DNA of 64,000 bases from positions 270,501 through 334,500 of the forward strand of contig NZ_CP014616.1 in assembly GCF_001590685.1 (NCBI RefSeq), read 5' to 3'. The DNA comes from Sporosarcina psychrophila. GTDB lineage: Bacteria > Bacillota > Bacilli > Bacillales_A > Planococcaceae. The stretch's first letter is position 1, and each line of letters opens with the position of its first letter. A program made the translations under genes and the position numbers. This document shows positions 16,680 to 24,753 of the stretch, piece by piece. The notes under the pieces were generated by a model, which saw nothing but the letters and a program-made list of their open reading frames with translations, was not told the DNA's origin and ran no database searches.

Positions 16680-17072
16680 TTAAATAAAGCGTTTCCGCTG
16701 TTCTGGCGATGGCAACATACACGCATCTTCTTTCTTGCCAAACCATTTATAGCGATTTTTAGCGACGTAGTTATATACGCCGTCACGGATTTTACGTGGT
16801 ACGAGTATAAATAGGAAGAATAGATGCCATAATCCGTCCAGTTTTTTTGCGATACGGAGCGCTGCTGAAGACTTGGTGAACGCTTTACCGTTTTCAATCA
16901 AAACCAAGCTGTCAACGTCTTCCGGGATAGCATATTTTTTCGTGAGTTCCAGTCCTTTTTCGCTTTGTAATGAAGTAAATTGAAAATGATTGGCAGGATC
17001 TCGCTTTATAATGAACTGCACACTTGCATCACAAAAATTACAAACACCGTCAAATAAAATAATTCTTTTCAT
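16680..17072 (-). CDS. DCC-family thiol-disulfide oxidoreductase (DUF393, YuxK-like)
   Basis: This 130-residue protein has the defining DxxCxxC motif (FDGVCNFCD, Cys11 and Cys14) directly after the first beta strand, as in the DUF393/DCC family. The remainder has a thioredoxin-like pattern and a hydrophobic helix (HLFFLFILVPRKIRD). GGGAGG precedes the ATG. Family members are assigned as thiol-disulfide oxidoreductases by fold, with few tested. It is a single gene, convergent with DUF779. Confidence 0.85.
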   Translation of the reverse strand: MKRIILFDGVCNFCDASVQFIIKRDPANHFQFTSLQSEKGLELTKKYAIPEDVDSLVLIENGKAFTKSSAALRIAKKLDGLWHLFFLFILVPRKIRDGVYNYVAKNRYKWFGKKEDACMLPSPEQRKRFI

Positions 17073-17266
17073 AAAATAACCTCCCGGAGTACTTATCTTC
17101 TATAGTATAGCCTGTTAGTGAATCGATAAAACGTGAAAGGTGTTACTATTTACACGTGACAGAATATTTAGTATAATAGTAGTGAAAAGAAATGGAACAT
17201 GCTATAAACGTTTGGATGTTTTCCACCGCATTTAGCCCCGGCAAAATGATGAGAGGATGATAGACT

Positions 17267-17449
17267 ATGGAACGTTTACCTATTGAGTCGTCAGAAATGG
17301 AGCTTAGGACTAATAAGGATTTCATCGACAAATTAAAAATGATTGGCGAAGGTGGTCCAATTTATGAGCAATATGAAATGCTTGAGAAAAGAAGAGAAAA
17401 GTCCGATTCCTTCGAGGATGAAAAAAAACTTCCGCGTGATTACCAATAA
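17267..17449 (+). CDS. Small acidic protein, unknown
   Basis: This 60-residue highly charged protein (many Glu, Lys, Asp) has no signal peptide or membrane segment, and is predicted helical. I do not recognise it. GAGAGG lies 9 bases before the ATG and a clear intrinsic terminator begins 2 bp after the stop, which argues that it is a real monocistronic gene. The reading frame uses host-like codons. Confidence 0.6.
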   Translation: MERLPIESSEMELRTNKDFIDKLKMIGEGGPIYEQYEMLEKRREKSDSFEDEKKLPRDYQ

Positions 17450-17451
17450 CT

Positions 17452-17486
17452 AAACCTCACAGCGATGTGAGGTTTTTCTGTTTTTT
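17452..17486 (+). terminator. Terminator of the small protein gene
   Basis: AAACCTCACA and TGTGAGGTTT form a 10-bp stem with loop GCGA, followed by TTCTGTTTTTT. Confidence 0.85.
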
Positions 17487-17490
17487 AATG

Positions 17491-17550
17491 CTCTATATAG
17501 GTTGAAATAAAGAGCTTCGATGAATCCGCTGCAGCTACCCCGTGAAAGGC
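17491..17550 (+). repeat. Dispersed intergenic repeat, copy 1
   Basis: GTTGAAATAAAGA and AATCCGCTG in the same order and spacing are shared with the complement of 19331-19410 and, more loosely, with 24471-24520. All lie just after gene ends. Confidence 0.5.
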
Positions 17551-17592
17551 GACTTTGCTAAGTTTATATAGTAATTCATACGGTGAATAATG

Positions 17593-17619
17593 GGGTCTTT
17601 CTACGGAAAGATCCTTTTT
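17593..17619 (+). terminator. Terminator-like hairpin in the gap
   Basis: A 9-bp stem (GGGTCTTTC/GAAAGATCC, one G-T pair, loop TACG) is followed by TTTTT. No gene ends here; it may belong to the repeat or to an undetected short RNA. Confidence 0.5.
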
Positions 17620-17636
17620 GATTTATCAAAATACCT

Positions 17637-17665
17637 TTGACCACTATGTCACACCGTGATATAGT
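17637..17665 (+). promoter_or_regulatory. padR promoter with an embedded palindromic operator
   Basis: TTGACC (17637-17642) and TATAGT (17660-17665) are spaced by 17 bp. The spacer and -10 form an inverted repeat, ACTATGTCAC and GTGATATAGT around 3 bases with one mismatch. A repressor bound here would cover the promoter, which fits PadR autorepression. Confidence 0.7.
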
Positions 17666-17715
17666 CGAGCCATGACATAATGAATGTAAAGAATTGGATG
17701 TGAGTTCAATTGAAA

Positions 17716-18039
17716 ATGGAGAAAATTATTAAATCATATAGTCCGATGACAGAAACGGCATTCTATATTTTGCTATCACTTACGAAACCACGCCACGGCT
17801 ACGGTGTTATTAAGTACGTGGAAGAATTGACAGAGGGCCGACTTATCCTTGGATCCGGAACAATTTACGGCACGCTGACGAAAATGCAGCGAGATGGAAT
17901 CATTACGGTCTATGCAGATGAAAAGCGCAAAACAATATATGAAATTACGGATGTTGGAAAAGGACTCATGCGCCACGAAATGGGACGGCTGAAAGAATTG
18001 CACACAAATGCAATGAAACACGAGGGGGGATTCCAATGA
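17716..18039 (+). CDS. PadR-family transcriptional regulator
   Basis: This 107-residue PadR repressor has a winged helix with the signature PRHGYGVIKYVEELTEGRLILGSGTIYGTLTKMQRDGII, quoted here only by its ends (PRHGYG, GSGTIYGTL, LTKMQRDG). It is of the short PadR-s2 type. ATG at 17716 is used; TTG at 17710 is an alternative. The stop overlaps the next start (ATGA), so regulator and DUF2812 gene are co-translated. The palindrome in the promoter suggests self-control. Confidence 0.88.
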   Translation: MEKIIKSYSPMTETAFYILLSLTKPRHGYGVIKYVEELTEGRLILGSGTIYGTLTKMQRDGIITVYADEKRKTIYEITDVGKGLMRHEMGRLKELHTNAMKHEGGFQ

Positions 18040-19169
18040 CTGCGAAAAAATGGAGACCATTTTGGAGTTATGATGTGGAAAAGACAGAACGTTGGTTATC
18101 TGAAATGGCTGAGGATGGAATGCAATTAACGGATGTTAATCGCCTGACGCGGGTGTTTTCATTTGAACAAGGACACCGTGAAATAGTGCAACATCATATT
18201 ATATATGACAAGCTACAGGTGGATTTGCCTAGTTCGCTTGAGGATTCTGGATGGGAAATTGAAGTGACGGAAGGTAATTGGATAATCGTCAAGAACGAAG
18301 AGGATGATATCCATGTATTTCCGTCGCGTGAAGGTGTACTGAAAAGAAACAGACTTCATATGTATGTTATTTCGGTGCTTGCTGTTATGAATGCTATTCC
18401 ACTAACCTCTATGACATTGGCCTTTATACCATTTCTATTTGGCTTTGGGGGTGAAATCGTGGGAAGCCCTTTGTGGGCGATTACTGCATTGTTCGCGCTC
18501 CAAGGAATCGCGACGATTGTGCTCGCAATCTATATCCAGCGGAAATTGAGGTCATTTGAAATCGAGTACTTTGAAATCCAAACGGATACAGATATGCGAA
18601 TAGGCAAAACGTTCGTCAAGCTTAGAATTGGCTGGATGTACGCACCTGATCTTCTTGAAAAGTGGCTTTCTGAAATGGCAGCTGAAGGGAACCATCTTGT
18701 TCGAGTAACAGGTTCGGGAACAAGGTTTCATTTTGTGGAAGGTGAAGCGGAAAATGTATCGTATATATATGACTTTCAACCAAAAGTGGCGCATGCCTAC
18801 TACACAATTCATAAAAGCGCGGGGTGGCAATTGAAATTCACATCATCTTTTACGTTTATGAAATATACTCTTTGGGCAAAACCATATGAAGCTGGCGACA
18901 AGATGCCGCGCTTAACGTACGATGAGGTGGAACGAAAAGGGCAAGTGCGAAGAATAATGATTATGAATGGTATTATGGCGAGTTATTCAGTCGCATTGCT
19001 GACATTTGTGTTATGGATGAATATTAATATTAATATTGATTATGATAGATCTCTCGTCCATAAAGTTATACTGGCTTTTCTGATTGCCAGTTCCATCAGC
19101 CCACTCTTTCTAGTGACTCGAGTGTTTCTATACTACAGAAGAATGCGTAATGCAGGAGTTCAAGACTAA
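18036..19169 (+). CDS. DUF2812 membrane protein, PadR-linked
   Basis: This 377-residue protein has two copies of a DUF2812-type cytoplasmic module, each opening with a similar phrase: EKTERWLSEMAEDGMQL near residue 15 and LLEKWLSEMAAEGNHL near 207. Each is followed by a pair of membrane segments (~112-170 and ~305-365). DUF2812 genes are commonly paired with padR. The function is unknown to me; a membrane-stress or lipid-linked role regulated by PadR is only a guess. Translationally coupled to padR by the 4-base overlap. Confidence 0.8.
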   Translation: MTAKKWRPFWSYDVEKTERWLSEMAEDGMQLTDVNRLTRVFSFEQGHREIVQHHIIYDKLQVDLPSSLEDSGWEIEVTEGNWIIVKNEEDDIHVFPSREGVLKRNRLHMYVISVLAVMNAIPLTSMTLAFIPFLFGFGGEIVGSPLWAITALFALQGIATIVLAIYIQRKLRSFEIEYFEIQTDTDMRIGKTFVKLRIGWMYAPDLLEKWLSEMAAEGNHLVRVTGSGTRFHFVEGEAENVSYIYDFQPKVAHAYYTIHKSAGWQLKFTSSFTFMKYTLWAKPYEAGDKMPRLTYDEVERKGQVRRIMIMNGIMASYSVALLTFVLWMNININIDYDRSLVHKVILAFLIASSISPLFLVTRVFLYYRRMRNAGVQD

Positions 19170-19495
19170 GCGCTATAATCTATATTGAATATACGAATAC
19201 ATGTGGAAACTGGGTGAAGGCACCTTAAAAGGGGTAGCCAACCGAACAACGAAGAGTTCGGTTTGTATAATTTTTGCGTACTTTGCATAAATTATACAGT
19301 TTATACCAAGAAGTAATTCTATTATTTCCTGTGTCCCTCGTGGGAGGCATCCCCGAGCGCCACAGCGGATTTGAATGGAATCTTTATTTCAACATCTGTA
19401 GTTAGTAAACTATCCAATATTCATTAAAGTTCATAGTGTCTATCGCCCGTTTGTCTTCCTTCTTTTCACATCTACTAGAAGGAGGAGGTGATAGT
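19170..19495 (+). other. Gap before the coat gene
   Basis: It contains a terminator-like hairpin (AACCGAAC 19240-19247 / GTTCGGTT 19256-19263, then TGTATAATTTTT) and one repeat copy. CATAGTGTC near 19434 weakly resembles a sigma-K -10 (CATANNNTA) and would suit the coat gene. No further gene is visible. Confidence 0.4.
19331..19410 (-). repeat. Dispersed intergenic repeat, copy 2 (inverted)
   Basis: Read on the minus strand, this copy has GTTGAAATAAAGA, then AATCCGCTG, then GGCGCTCGGGGATGCCTCC. GTGGCGCTC is shared with copy 3 and GGATGCCTCC with a fragment near 25030. Confidence 0.55.
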
Positions 19496-19882
19496 ATGAT
19501 GCAACAAGGTAATTGGCAGCAGCCAAATTGTCATCAAGGGAATATGATGGGTGGTAATCAAGTACGCCCGGTAGTATGTCCGACGCAGTATCGTTGTCAC
19601 GATCAATTTGTACCGCGTGAAGTTCCTTATATCCATCCGATCGTCAATGTGAATCGGGTGCATAACGTTGAAATTCCACGTCACTATTTCACAGAAACAA
19701 CACAGAATGTGATGGGGCAAACACTCCCTGCTCGACCAGGTTTCGGTCCAGGAATGGGCGGAATGGGTCCAGGTATGGGACCAGGAATGGGCGGATTCGG
19801 TCCACAAGTTGGCGGTATCGGTAATCGTCCTGGCTGTGGACATCGTCCCGGTTGTGGCTGTGGAAATCGCCGCGGCTGGTGA
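19496..19882 (+). CDS. cotD: CotD-like inner spore coat protein
   Basis: This 128-residue protein resembles CotD: an N-terminal part rich in Gln/Asn, the core CPTQYRCHDQFVPREVPYIH, then PIVNVNRVHNVEIPRHYF, and a Gly/Met/Pro repeat tail (GPGMGG units) ending Cys-rich (GCGHRPGCGCG). The ATG at 19496 follows AAGGAGGAGGTGAT; a longer frame has no ribosome site. It supports a spore-forming host. It is probably expressed late in the mother cell, although the promoter is uncertain. Confidence 0.8.
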   Translation: MMQQGNWQQPNCHQGNMMGGNQVRPVVCPTQYRCHDQFVPREVPYIHPIVNVNRVHNVEIPRHYFTETTQNVMGQTLPARPGFGPGMGGMGPGMGPGMGGFGPQVGGIGNRPGCGHRPGCGCGNRRGW

Positions 19883-19939
19883 TAGGTCAGATTTATGGTA
19901 GAATAAAGCTACCATAATGATATACAGTAGGTGAGTTTG

Positions 19940-20125
19940 TTGAGAGCTTTTAAATTTGTCATTCCAGTCATGCTGCTCGTTGGAGGGTTTGGCTGGATGA
20001 AATTGACGAAAGAATTCCAAGAAGTGCCCGGATTAACGCGCTTGGCTATTATAATTGGTGCGATGATTTTGAGCGGGATCATTTCTTACTTTTTATTTCC
20101 AAAAGACGAAGGCGAAAAATCCTAA
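19940..20125 (+). CDS. Small membrane protein, unknown
   Basis: A protein of about 61 residues with two membrane segments (FVIPVMLLVGGFGWM and LAIIIGAMILSGIISYFLF) and a charged end (PKDEGEKS). The start is probably TTG at 19940 or 19937 behind TAGGTGAG; no ATG is available. A strong terminator begins 5 bp after the stop. I do not recognise the family. Confidence 0.55.
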   Translation: MRAFKFVIPVMLLVGGFGWMKLTKEFQEVPGLTRLAIIIGAMILSGIISYFLFPKDEGEKS

Positions 20126-20130
20126 AGAGA

Positions 20131-20160
20131 GACCGATAGCGAATTTGCTATCGGTCTTTT
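20131..20160 (+). terminator. Terminator of the small membrane protein gene
   Basis: GACCGATAGC/GCTATCGGTC, a 10-bp stem with a 6-base loop, is followed by TTTTGTTTATTT. Confidence 0.9.
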
Positions 20161-20207
20161 GTTTATTTGCTAATACGTCATTTGCGTTAACTTGATTTAA
20201 ATATTTG

Positions 20208-20249
20208 TTGACTCATAATGTGTTATCTATTATTCTGTTAAAGATAACA
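20208..20249 (+). promoter_or_regulatory. bioYB promoter with BirA-type operator
   Basis: TTGACT (20208-20213) and TATTCT (20231-20236) are spaced by 17 bp. TGTTATCT (20221-20228) and AGATAACA (20242-20249) form an inverted repeat across the -10, similar in form to BirA operators (TGTTAAC...GTTAACA) of Firmicutes. Biotin-dependent repression is expected. Confidence 0.7.
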
Positions 20250-20273
20250 TAAACTTTAGGGGTGTATCAGATC

Positions 20274-20870
20274 ATGACAACAGCTACAGTAAAAACAAAA
20301 AGTAAAAGCGCAATGAGTCCGTTAACACTTGTCTACAGTGGAATGTTCGCAGCACTGATGATGATTGGCGCAAATATTACCGCATTTGTACCATTTCTAG
20401 TTGTGGGTGGTGTGCCGATTACATTGCAGACATTTTTTGCGATTCTTGCGGGACTTATTCTTGGTAGTCGCAGGGGTGCACTGGCGATGGCGGTCTATAT
20501 GTTCATCGGGCTTGCGGGGGCGCCTGTATTTGCGAGATTCAGTGGTGGTTTTGGATCAATTATCAGTCCGACATTCGGATTTATCATATCTTATATTTTA
20601 GTAGCATTCATCGTCGGGAAAATCGTTGAAAAGAACGGGAAATTACATGGTTATATTATTGCTGCAATCGTTGGAATGGTTCTAAATTATGTAATCGGAA
20701 CGAACTGGATGTATTATGCCTATAAGCTCTGGGCTGCGGCACCGGATGCCTTTACATACAAAGTCGCGTGGCTATGGATGGTGCCGCCACTGCCGAAAGA
20801 TATTATCCTTGCCGTCCTTGCTGGAATCTTTGGACACCGTATGTATAAGGTATTGAAAGTGAGGCGTTAA
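20274..20870 (+). CDS. bioY: Biotin transporter S component BioY
   Basis: BioY is the membrane-embedded biotin-binding subunit of an ECF-type importer. This 198-residue protein has about six membrane segments and the family blocks GGVPITLQTFFAILAGLILG, GLAGAPVFARFSGG and KDIILAVLAG. ATG at 20274 follows AGGGGTG; an in-frame GTG at 20262 overlaps the ribosome site. It is immediately followed by bioB (1-bp gap), and a BirA-like site covers the promoter. Confidence 0.93.
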   Translation: MTTATVKTKSKSAMSPLTLVYSGMFAALMMIGANITAFVPFLVVGGVPITLQTFFAILAGLILGSRRGALAMAVYMFIGLAGAPVFARFSGGFGSIISPTFGFIISYILVAFIVGKIVEKNGKLHGYIIAAIVGMVLNYVIGTNWMYYAYKLWAAAPDAFTYKVAWLWMVPPLPKDIILAVLAGIFGHRMYKVLKVRR

Positions 20871-20871
20871 T

Positions 20872-21876
20872 ATGACGAAGTATACTGAGTTAGCTGAACG
20901 TGTTCTAGTGGGACATGTCCTGACGGATGAGGAAGCCCTATCGATATTGGGGAGTCCAGAAGAGGACTTGCTGCCGCTTTTGCACGCGGCTTATATAATC
21001 CGGAAACATTATTATGGGAATAAAGTGAAGCTTAATATGATAATGAATACGAAATCTGGCTTATGCCCGGAAAACTGCGGGTATTGTGCACAGTCGATTA
21101 TTTCAAAAGCGCCAATCGAAAAGTATGCCATGATGAAAAAAGAAGAAATTGTAGCAGGTGCAGCTAGAGCAGCCGAATTGAATGCAGGAACCTACTGTAT
21201 TGTGGCTAGCGGGAGAGGTCCTGCGAACCGTGAACTCGAAATTGTTATCAATTCCGTGAAGGAAATCAAGTCGAAGTATGAGCATATGACCATTTGTGCA
21301 TGTCTTGGACTGTTAAAACCAGACCAAGCGTCCCGATTGAAAGATGCTGGCGTCGACCGTTACAATCACAACATCAATACGTCGGAAGCCCACCATGGAA
21401 GTATCACAACGTCTCATACTTATGAGGACCGCGTAAACACGGTCGATCTTGTGAAGCAGTCGGGTATTTCACCGTGTTCTGGCGTTATCATTGGTATGCG
21501 TGAAACGAAACAAGACGTCGTCTCAATGGCACGCAGTTTGTATGCAATGGATGCAGATTCGATTCCAGTGAACTTTTTACATGCCGTGGATGGGACACCC
21601 CTTGGCGGGACAGACGAGTTAACACCGATCTATTGCTTGAAAGTACTATGCTTGTTCAGATTCATTAATCCCACAAAGGAAATCAGGATTTCCGGCGGGC
21701 GTGAAGTGAACTTACGCAGTCTTCAGCCGTTAGGGCTATACCCGGCAAACTCGATTTTTATTGGGGATTATTTGACGACAACCGGCCAGGAAAGTGAAAG
21801 AGACTATCAAACGCTGAAGGATATGGGATTCGAAATAGACTTAGAACCTTTAGCAAAACAGCCTGTTCCAGTGTGA
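20872..21876 (+). CDS. bioB: Biotin synthase
   Basis: BioB is a radical-SAM enzyme that inserts sulfur into dethiobiotin. The 334-residue sequence shows the cluster-binding CxxxCxxC at Cys65, Cys69 and Cys72 (GLCPENCGYCAQS), then YNHNINTSE, VNFLHAVDGTP and ISGGREVNLRSLQ. It follows bioY in a two-gene operon. Other biotin biosynthetic genes are not in the window, so the cell may take up or make dethiobiotin elsewhere. Confidence 0.95.
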   Translation: MTKYTELAERVLVGHVLTDEEALSILGSPEEDLLPLLHAAYIIRKHYYGNKVKLNMIMNTKSGLCPENCGYCAQSIISKAPIEKYAMMKKEEIVAGAARAAELNAGTYCIVASGRGPANRELEIVINSVKEIKSKYEHMTICACLGLLKPDQASRLKDAGVDRYNHNINTSEAHHGSITTSHTYEDRVNTVDLVKQSGISPCSGVIIGMRETKQDVVSMARSLYAMDADSIPVNFLHAVDGTPLGGTDELTPIYCLKVLCLFRFINPTKEIRISGGREVNLRSLQPLGLYPANSIFIGDYLTTTGQESERDYQTLKDMGFEIDLEPLAKQPVPV

Positions 21877-21880
21877 TTGA

Positions 21881-21919
21881 AAAATGGACATCCCATTTCG
21901 ACGGGATGTCCATTTTTTC
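21881..21919. terminator. Bidirectional terminator between bioB and the GNAT gene
   Basis: AAAATGGACATCCC and GGGATGTCCATTTT form a 14-bp stem followed by TT; it sits between convergent genes. Confidence 0.9.
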
Positions 21920-22502
21920 ATTCAGGTGTATCAAATGGTTGCAGAATATCTCTTTTGCCTTTTGTGTGAAAAATAAGTACTTTATCAGTAGGATCGTACT
22001 TTTTACCATAAAATGTTTCATCTTTATAAGTGTGGATTTCATCGTACGTCTGTGTCATTGCATTGTAGATTTCTTCTTCACCTGAATCAGTTGGTGACCA
22101 GTATAAGATTTCAAGTACCGTATTTTCGCCTGTTGCAAGGGAGCGACGATTATAGCCGATGCGCTGTGCATGTGTGAAGTTTTCACGTGAGTAAAATTTA
22201 AGTCGTTTTGCAGTATCTGTATCTTCATAATCGACTGGCTCCACTTCAAGGAGAATCGGTTTATTCTTGGATTTTAACATTGTTAATAATTTGCTGCCAA
22301 GTCCCATGCCGCGTGATTGTGTTGAAACGAACAAGTAGTCGACGAATATAAACTTCTCGAACTCGACATACATGAGCACATGATGAGGTCCTTCATCCTT
22401 CTTATAAACACTTTTCTTGTCAGTTAGTAACGCATCCATATGTTCCTTTGACTTCATCTCTTCAACGGGGAAGTATTCATTTAGCTTCTCATACCAATTC
22501 AA
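21918..22502 (-). CDS. GNAT-family N-acetyltransferase
   Basis: This 194-residue protein has the acetyl-CoA-binding loop SRGMGLGSKLL (R/Q-x-x-G-x-G/A) after strand 4 (IFVDYLFVST), as in GNAT enzymes. It ends with a polar 40-residue tail. The acceptor is unknown. It is a single gene, convergent with bioB. Confidence 0.8.
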   Translation of the reverse strand: MNWYEKLNEYFPVEEMKSKEHMDALLTDKKSVYKKDEGPHHVLMYVEFEKFIFVDYLFVSTQSRGMGLGSKLLTMLKSKNKPILLEVEPVDYEDTDTAKRLKFYSRENFTHAQRIGYNRRSLATGENTVLEILYWSPTDSGEEEIYNAMTQTYDEIHTYKDETFYGKKYDPTDKVLIFHTKGKRDILQPFDTPE

Positions 22503-22726
22503 AATGTGTTGCCTCCAATGGTTTATTTACCCCGGAGTTTTTTGTTTTGGATTGTGAGACCGAGGAAAAAAGAAGGGTAGTAAAAAATCCTCTATTCTAC
22601 TGTATACCCATTATTTTAAATAAATAAACTTGCTCGGTTTTAATTAAGTAAATGAAACTATTTCCTAGATTATCCGTATACTTAGCTAACAACAAAAAAT
22701 CTTACTCAGTGGAAAAGGGTGTATAT

Positions 22727-24427
22727 ATGTTTAATTTACTTATATTCTCAATTATTGTGGGCATCGTGTTCAGTCTAGTTATTGTCCCATTTATATTAAG
22801 TACTCAAGCGAAGCGTGGTGCGGATGAGGAAGCTGTAAGAACTCCTTTTAATAGAGGAGCTGCGATTGTTACCGTAGCTATATTATCTGCTATAGCCGTA
22901 TTCGTGTTTTACTATACGACAAACATGGACCGTAACTGGACGTCTCTGTGGATGGTGCTTTTAGTCGTTACATTGCTAGGTGCTTTGTCGGCAGGTGGCA
23001 AAGACCGCAAAGTGAAATTGGTCCTGTTCCTCGGTGCACTTGTTTTTGGTGCATATATACTTAGCGCGCCGCTCTTCAACGCCGACAAGAAATACAAAGC
23101 AGTTGAAATGGATCAGCAAGTGGAGATTTCAGCGTTCGATGAAACAAAAACGCCGGCAAGTGTTCCACCGAAGTTTGCGCGCAATAAGATGAAGAAAGCA
23201 TTCGGGCAAGTTCCGAATACGAGTTACTATGAGCTCGGCAGTCTGCAAATTCAAAAAGTCGATGGCAAATTTGTCTACATTGCACCCGTGGAGTTTTCGG
23301 GCTTCTTTAAATGGTGGAGTGCTGATACAACGCCTGGCTACTTTACGATGAGTGCAACAGACTCGGCTGATAACCCGAAATTTGTGAAAGCAGAAATGAC
23401 GTATACACCGTCGTCCTACTTCCACAAACAAGTGGAGCGTCATATACGGATGAAAATGCCGAACCTTATTTTTTACGGGGATGTTCAACTTGAAATTGAC
23501 GACGATGGAAAACCGTATTATATCCGTTCTTATGGGGAATTCATTTCCGCGCGTAACGGCTTTGATGTAAAAGGGATTGTAATGGTCGATCCTGCTAATG
23601 GTGATGTGAAAAAGTATTTGCTTGCAGATATACCTGAATTCATCGACGGGGCTGTTTCACCTGAAGCGGTCAGTTTGCAAAATAGTTACTTCGGGAACTA
23701 TATCCACGGTTTCTGGAATTCAGTCGTTGGGAAGAAAGATGTCAAGTTGCCATCTGATGAAGGAACAGAGGCGAATGTAAGCCCGATTTTTGACGAGAAT
23801 GGTCATATGTATTACTTCACAGACTTTACAAGTCCAAAAGAAGGTGTCGACTCGATGCTTGGCTATGCGTTGACGGATGGTAAGACAGGAAAAGCAACGT
23901 ATTATTCAGGTAATCTGGAAGAGTCCTATATGGATTCGCAAGGGGCACTGCAGATTATCGAGAAGAAATTCATCGAAAAGAAATGGTCCGGCGAAATGCC
24001 GGTCTTGTATAACTTCTACGGAGAAGCGAGTTGGTTAACGCCAGTGCTCGATTCAAATGGATTCCTGCAAAATTACTTCATTGTATCAGCAGCGAATCCG
24101 GAAATATCGGTTTACGGCAATACGCCGAACGAAGCATTGAAATTGTATAAGACAGCTCTTCAGCGCGGAGGTAGCAGTGTAGATGGTAGCTCGAGTGCGG
24201 AAGAGGCGAAAGCGGCTGTAACGGTCGTACGTGTATTCAAAGAGCGCGTCGGTGATTTTACACTTGTTTCGTTTTTAGCGGATGATGGACGCAACTTCAT
24301 CGTCTCTTCGGAAGCTGTGCCACTCTCAATCTATATTCAAGAGGGCGATAAGCTTGTTGTGACATATTTAGAGACGGGTGAACTATTCTTGCCTGTGAAA
24401 GAGTTGACGAATGTTAGCGTGGAATAA
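22727..24427 (+). CDS. Membrane-anchored protein with large extracytoplasmic domain, unknown
   Basis: This is a 566-residue protein. The first ~120 residues hold four membrane segments (start MFNLLIFSIIVGIVFSLVIV), then a long hydrophilic domain with beta-rich blocks such as YFTMSATDSADNPKFV, GDVQLEIDDDGKPYYI, YNFYGEASWLTPV and a C-terminal small barrel-like end (VGDFTLVSFLADDGRNFIV). I do not recognise a named family. ATG at 22727 follows AAAGGGTG; the longer upstream frame has no ribosome site. It is monocistronic with a strong terminator. Confidence 0.75.
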   Translation: MFNLLIFSIIVGIVFSLVIVPFILSTQAKRGADEEAVRTPFNRGAAIVTVAILSAIAVFVFYYTTNMDRNWTSLWMVLLVVTLLGALSAGGKDRKVKLVLFLGALVFGAYILSAPLFNADKKYKAVEMDQQVEISAFDETKTPASVPPKFARNKMKKAFGQVPNTSYYELGSLQIQKVDGKFVYIAPVEFSGFFKWWSADTTPGYFTMSATDSADNPKFVKAEMTYTPSSYFHKQVERHIRMKMPNLIFYGDVQLEIDDDGKPYYIRSYGEFISARNGFDVKGIVMVDPANGDVKKYLLADIPEFIDGAVSPEAVSLQNSYFGNYIHGFWNSVVGKKDVKLPSDEGTEANVSPIFDENGHMYYFTDFTSPKEGVDSMLGYALTDGKTGKATYYSGNLEESYMDSQGALQIIEKKFIEKKWSGEMPVLYNFYGEASWLTPVLDSNGFLQNYFIVSAANPEISVYGNTPNEALKLYKTALQRGGSSVDGSSSAEEAKAAVTVVRVFKERVGDFTLVSFLADDGRNFIVSSEAVPLSIYIQEGDKLVVTYLETGELFLPVKELTNVSVE

Positions 24428-24433
24428 CGGAAG

Positions 24434-24470
24434 TGGAGTGCAAGGCGAATTCGCCTTGCACTCCATTTTT
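24434..24470 (+). terminator. Terminator of the 566-residue protein gene
   Basis: A perfect 32-base palindrome centred on GAATTC (24434-24465) is followed by TTTTT. Confidence 0.9.
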
Positions 24471-24520
24471 AGTTGCTATATATGTTGAATTAAAGAATCC
24501 CATTGAATCTACTGTGGCGC
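24471..24520 (+). repeat. Dispersed intergenic repeat, copy 3
   Basis: GTTGAATTAAAGA, TTGAATCTACTGTGGCGCTC and spacing match copies 1 and 2 (with mismatches). The MITE lies 26 bp further on. Confidence 0.5.
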
Positions 24521-24546
24521 TCAATAAGGAGAGAGTATTAATTCGG

Positions 24547-24744
24547 AGGCCGCTGAAAAAGTCCTGTTTCCTTCAATCCCGTTGATTTCCGTTCCGAGCG
24601 GACGCTTTCCGCGGGCACGGCTTCAGCCTCCTCGTCACTGCGTTCCTGTGGGGTCTTCAGCTCGCGCTGTTCCCGCTGGAGTCGCCGCTCTTCACTACAA
24701 TCAACTAGTTCTTACTATTAAAAAAGAACTTTTTCAGTGGCTTC
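24547..24744. mobile_element. MITE-like element with terminal inverted repeats and 9-bp target duplication
   Basis: A 198-bp non-coding block starts with AGGCCGCTGAAAAAGT and ends with ACTTTTTCAGTGGCTTC; the ends are inverted repeats with few mismatches. TTAATTCGG flanks it on both sides (24538-24546 and 24745-24753), as a target-site duplication would. The interior contains internal inverted pieces and no credible gene. Similar GC-rich intergenic sequences are, from memory, common in Bacillales. Confidence 0.75.
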
Positions 24745-24753
24745 TTAATTCGG

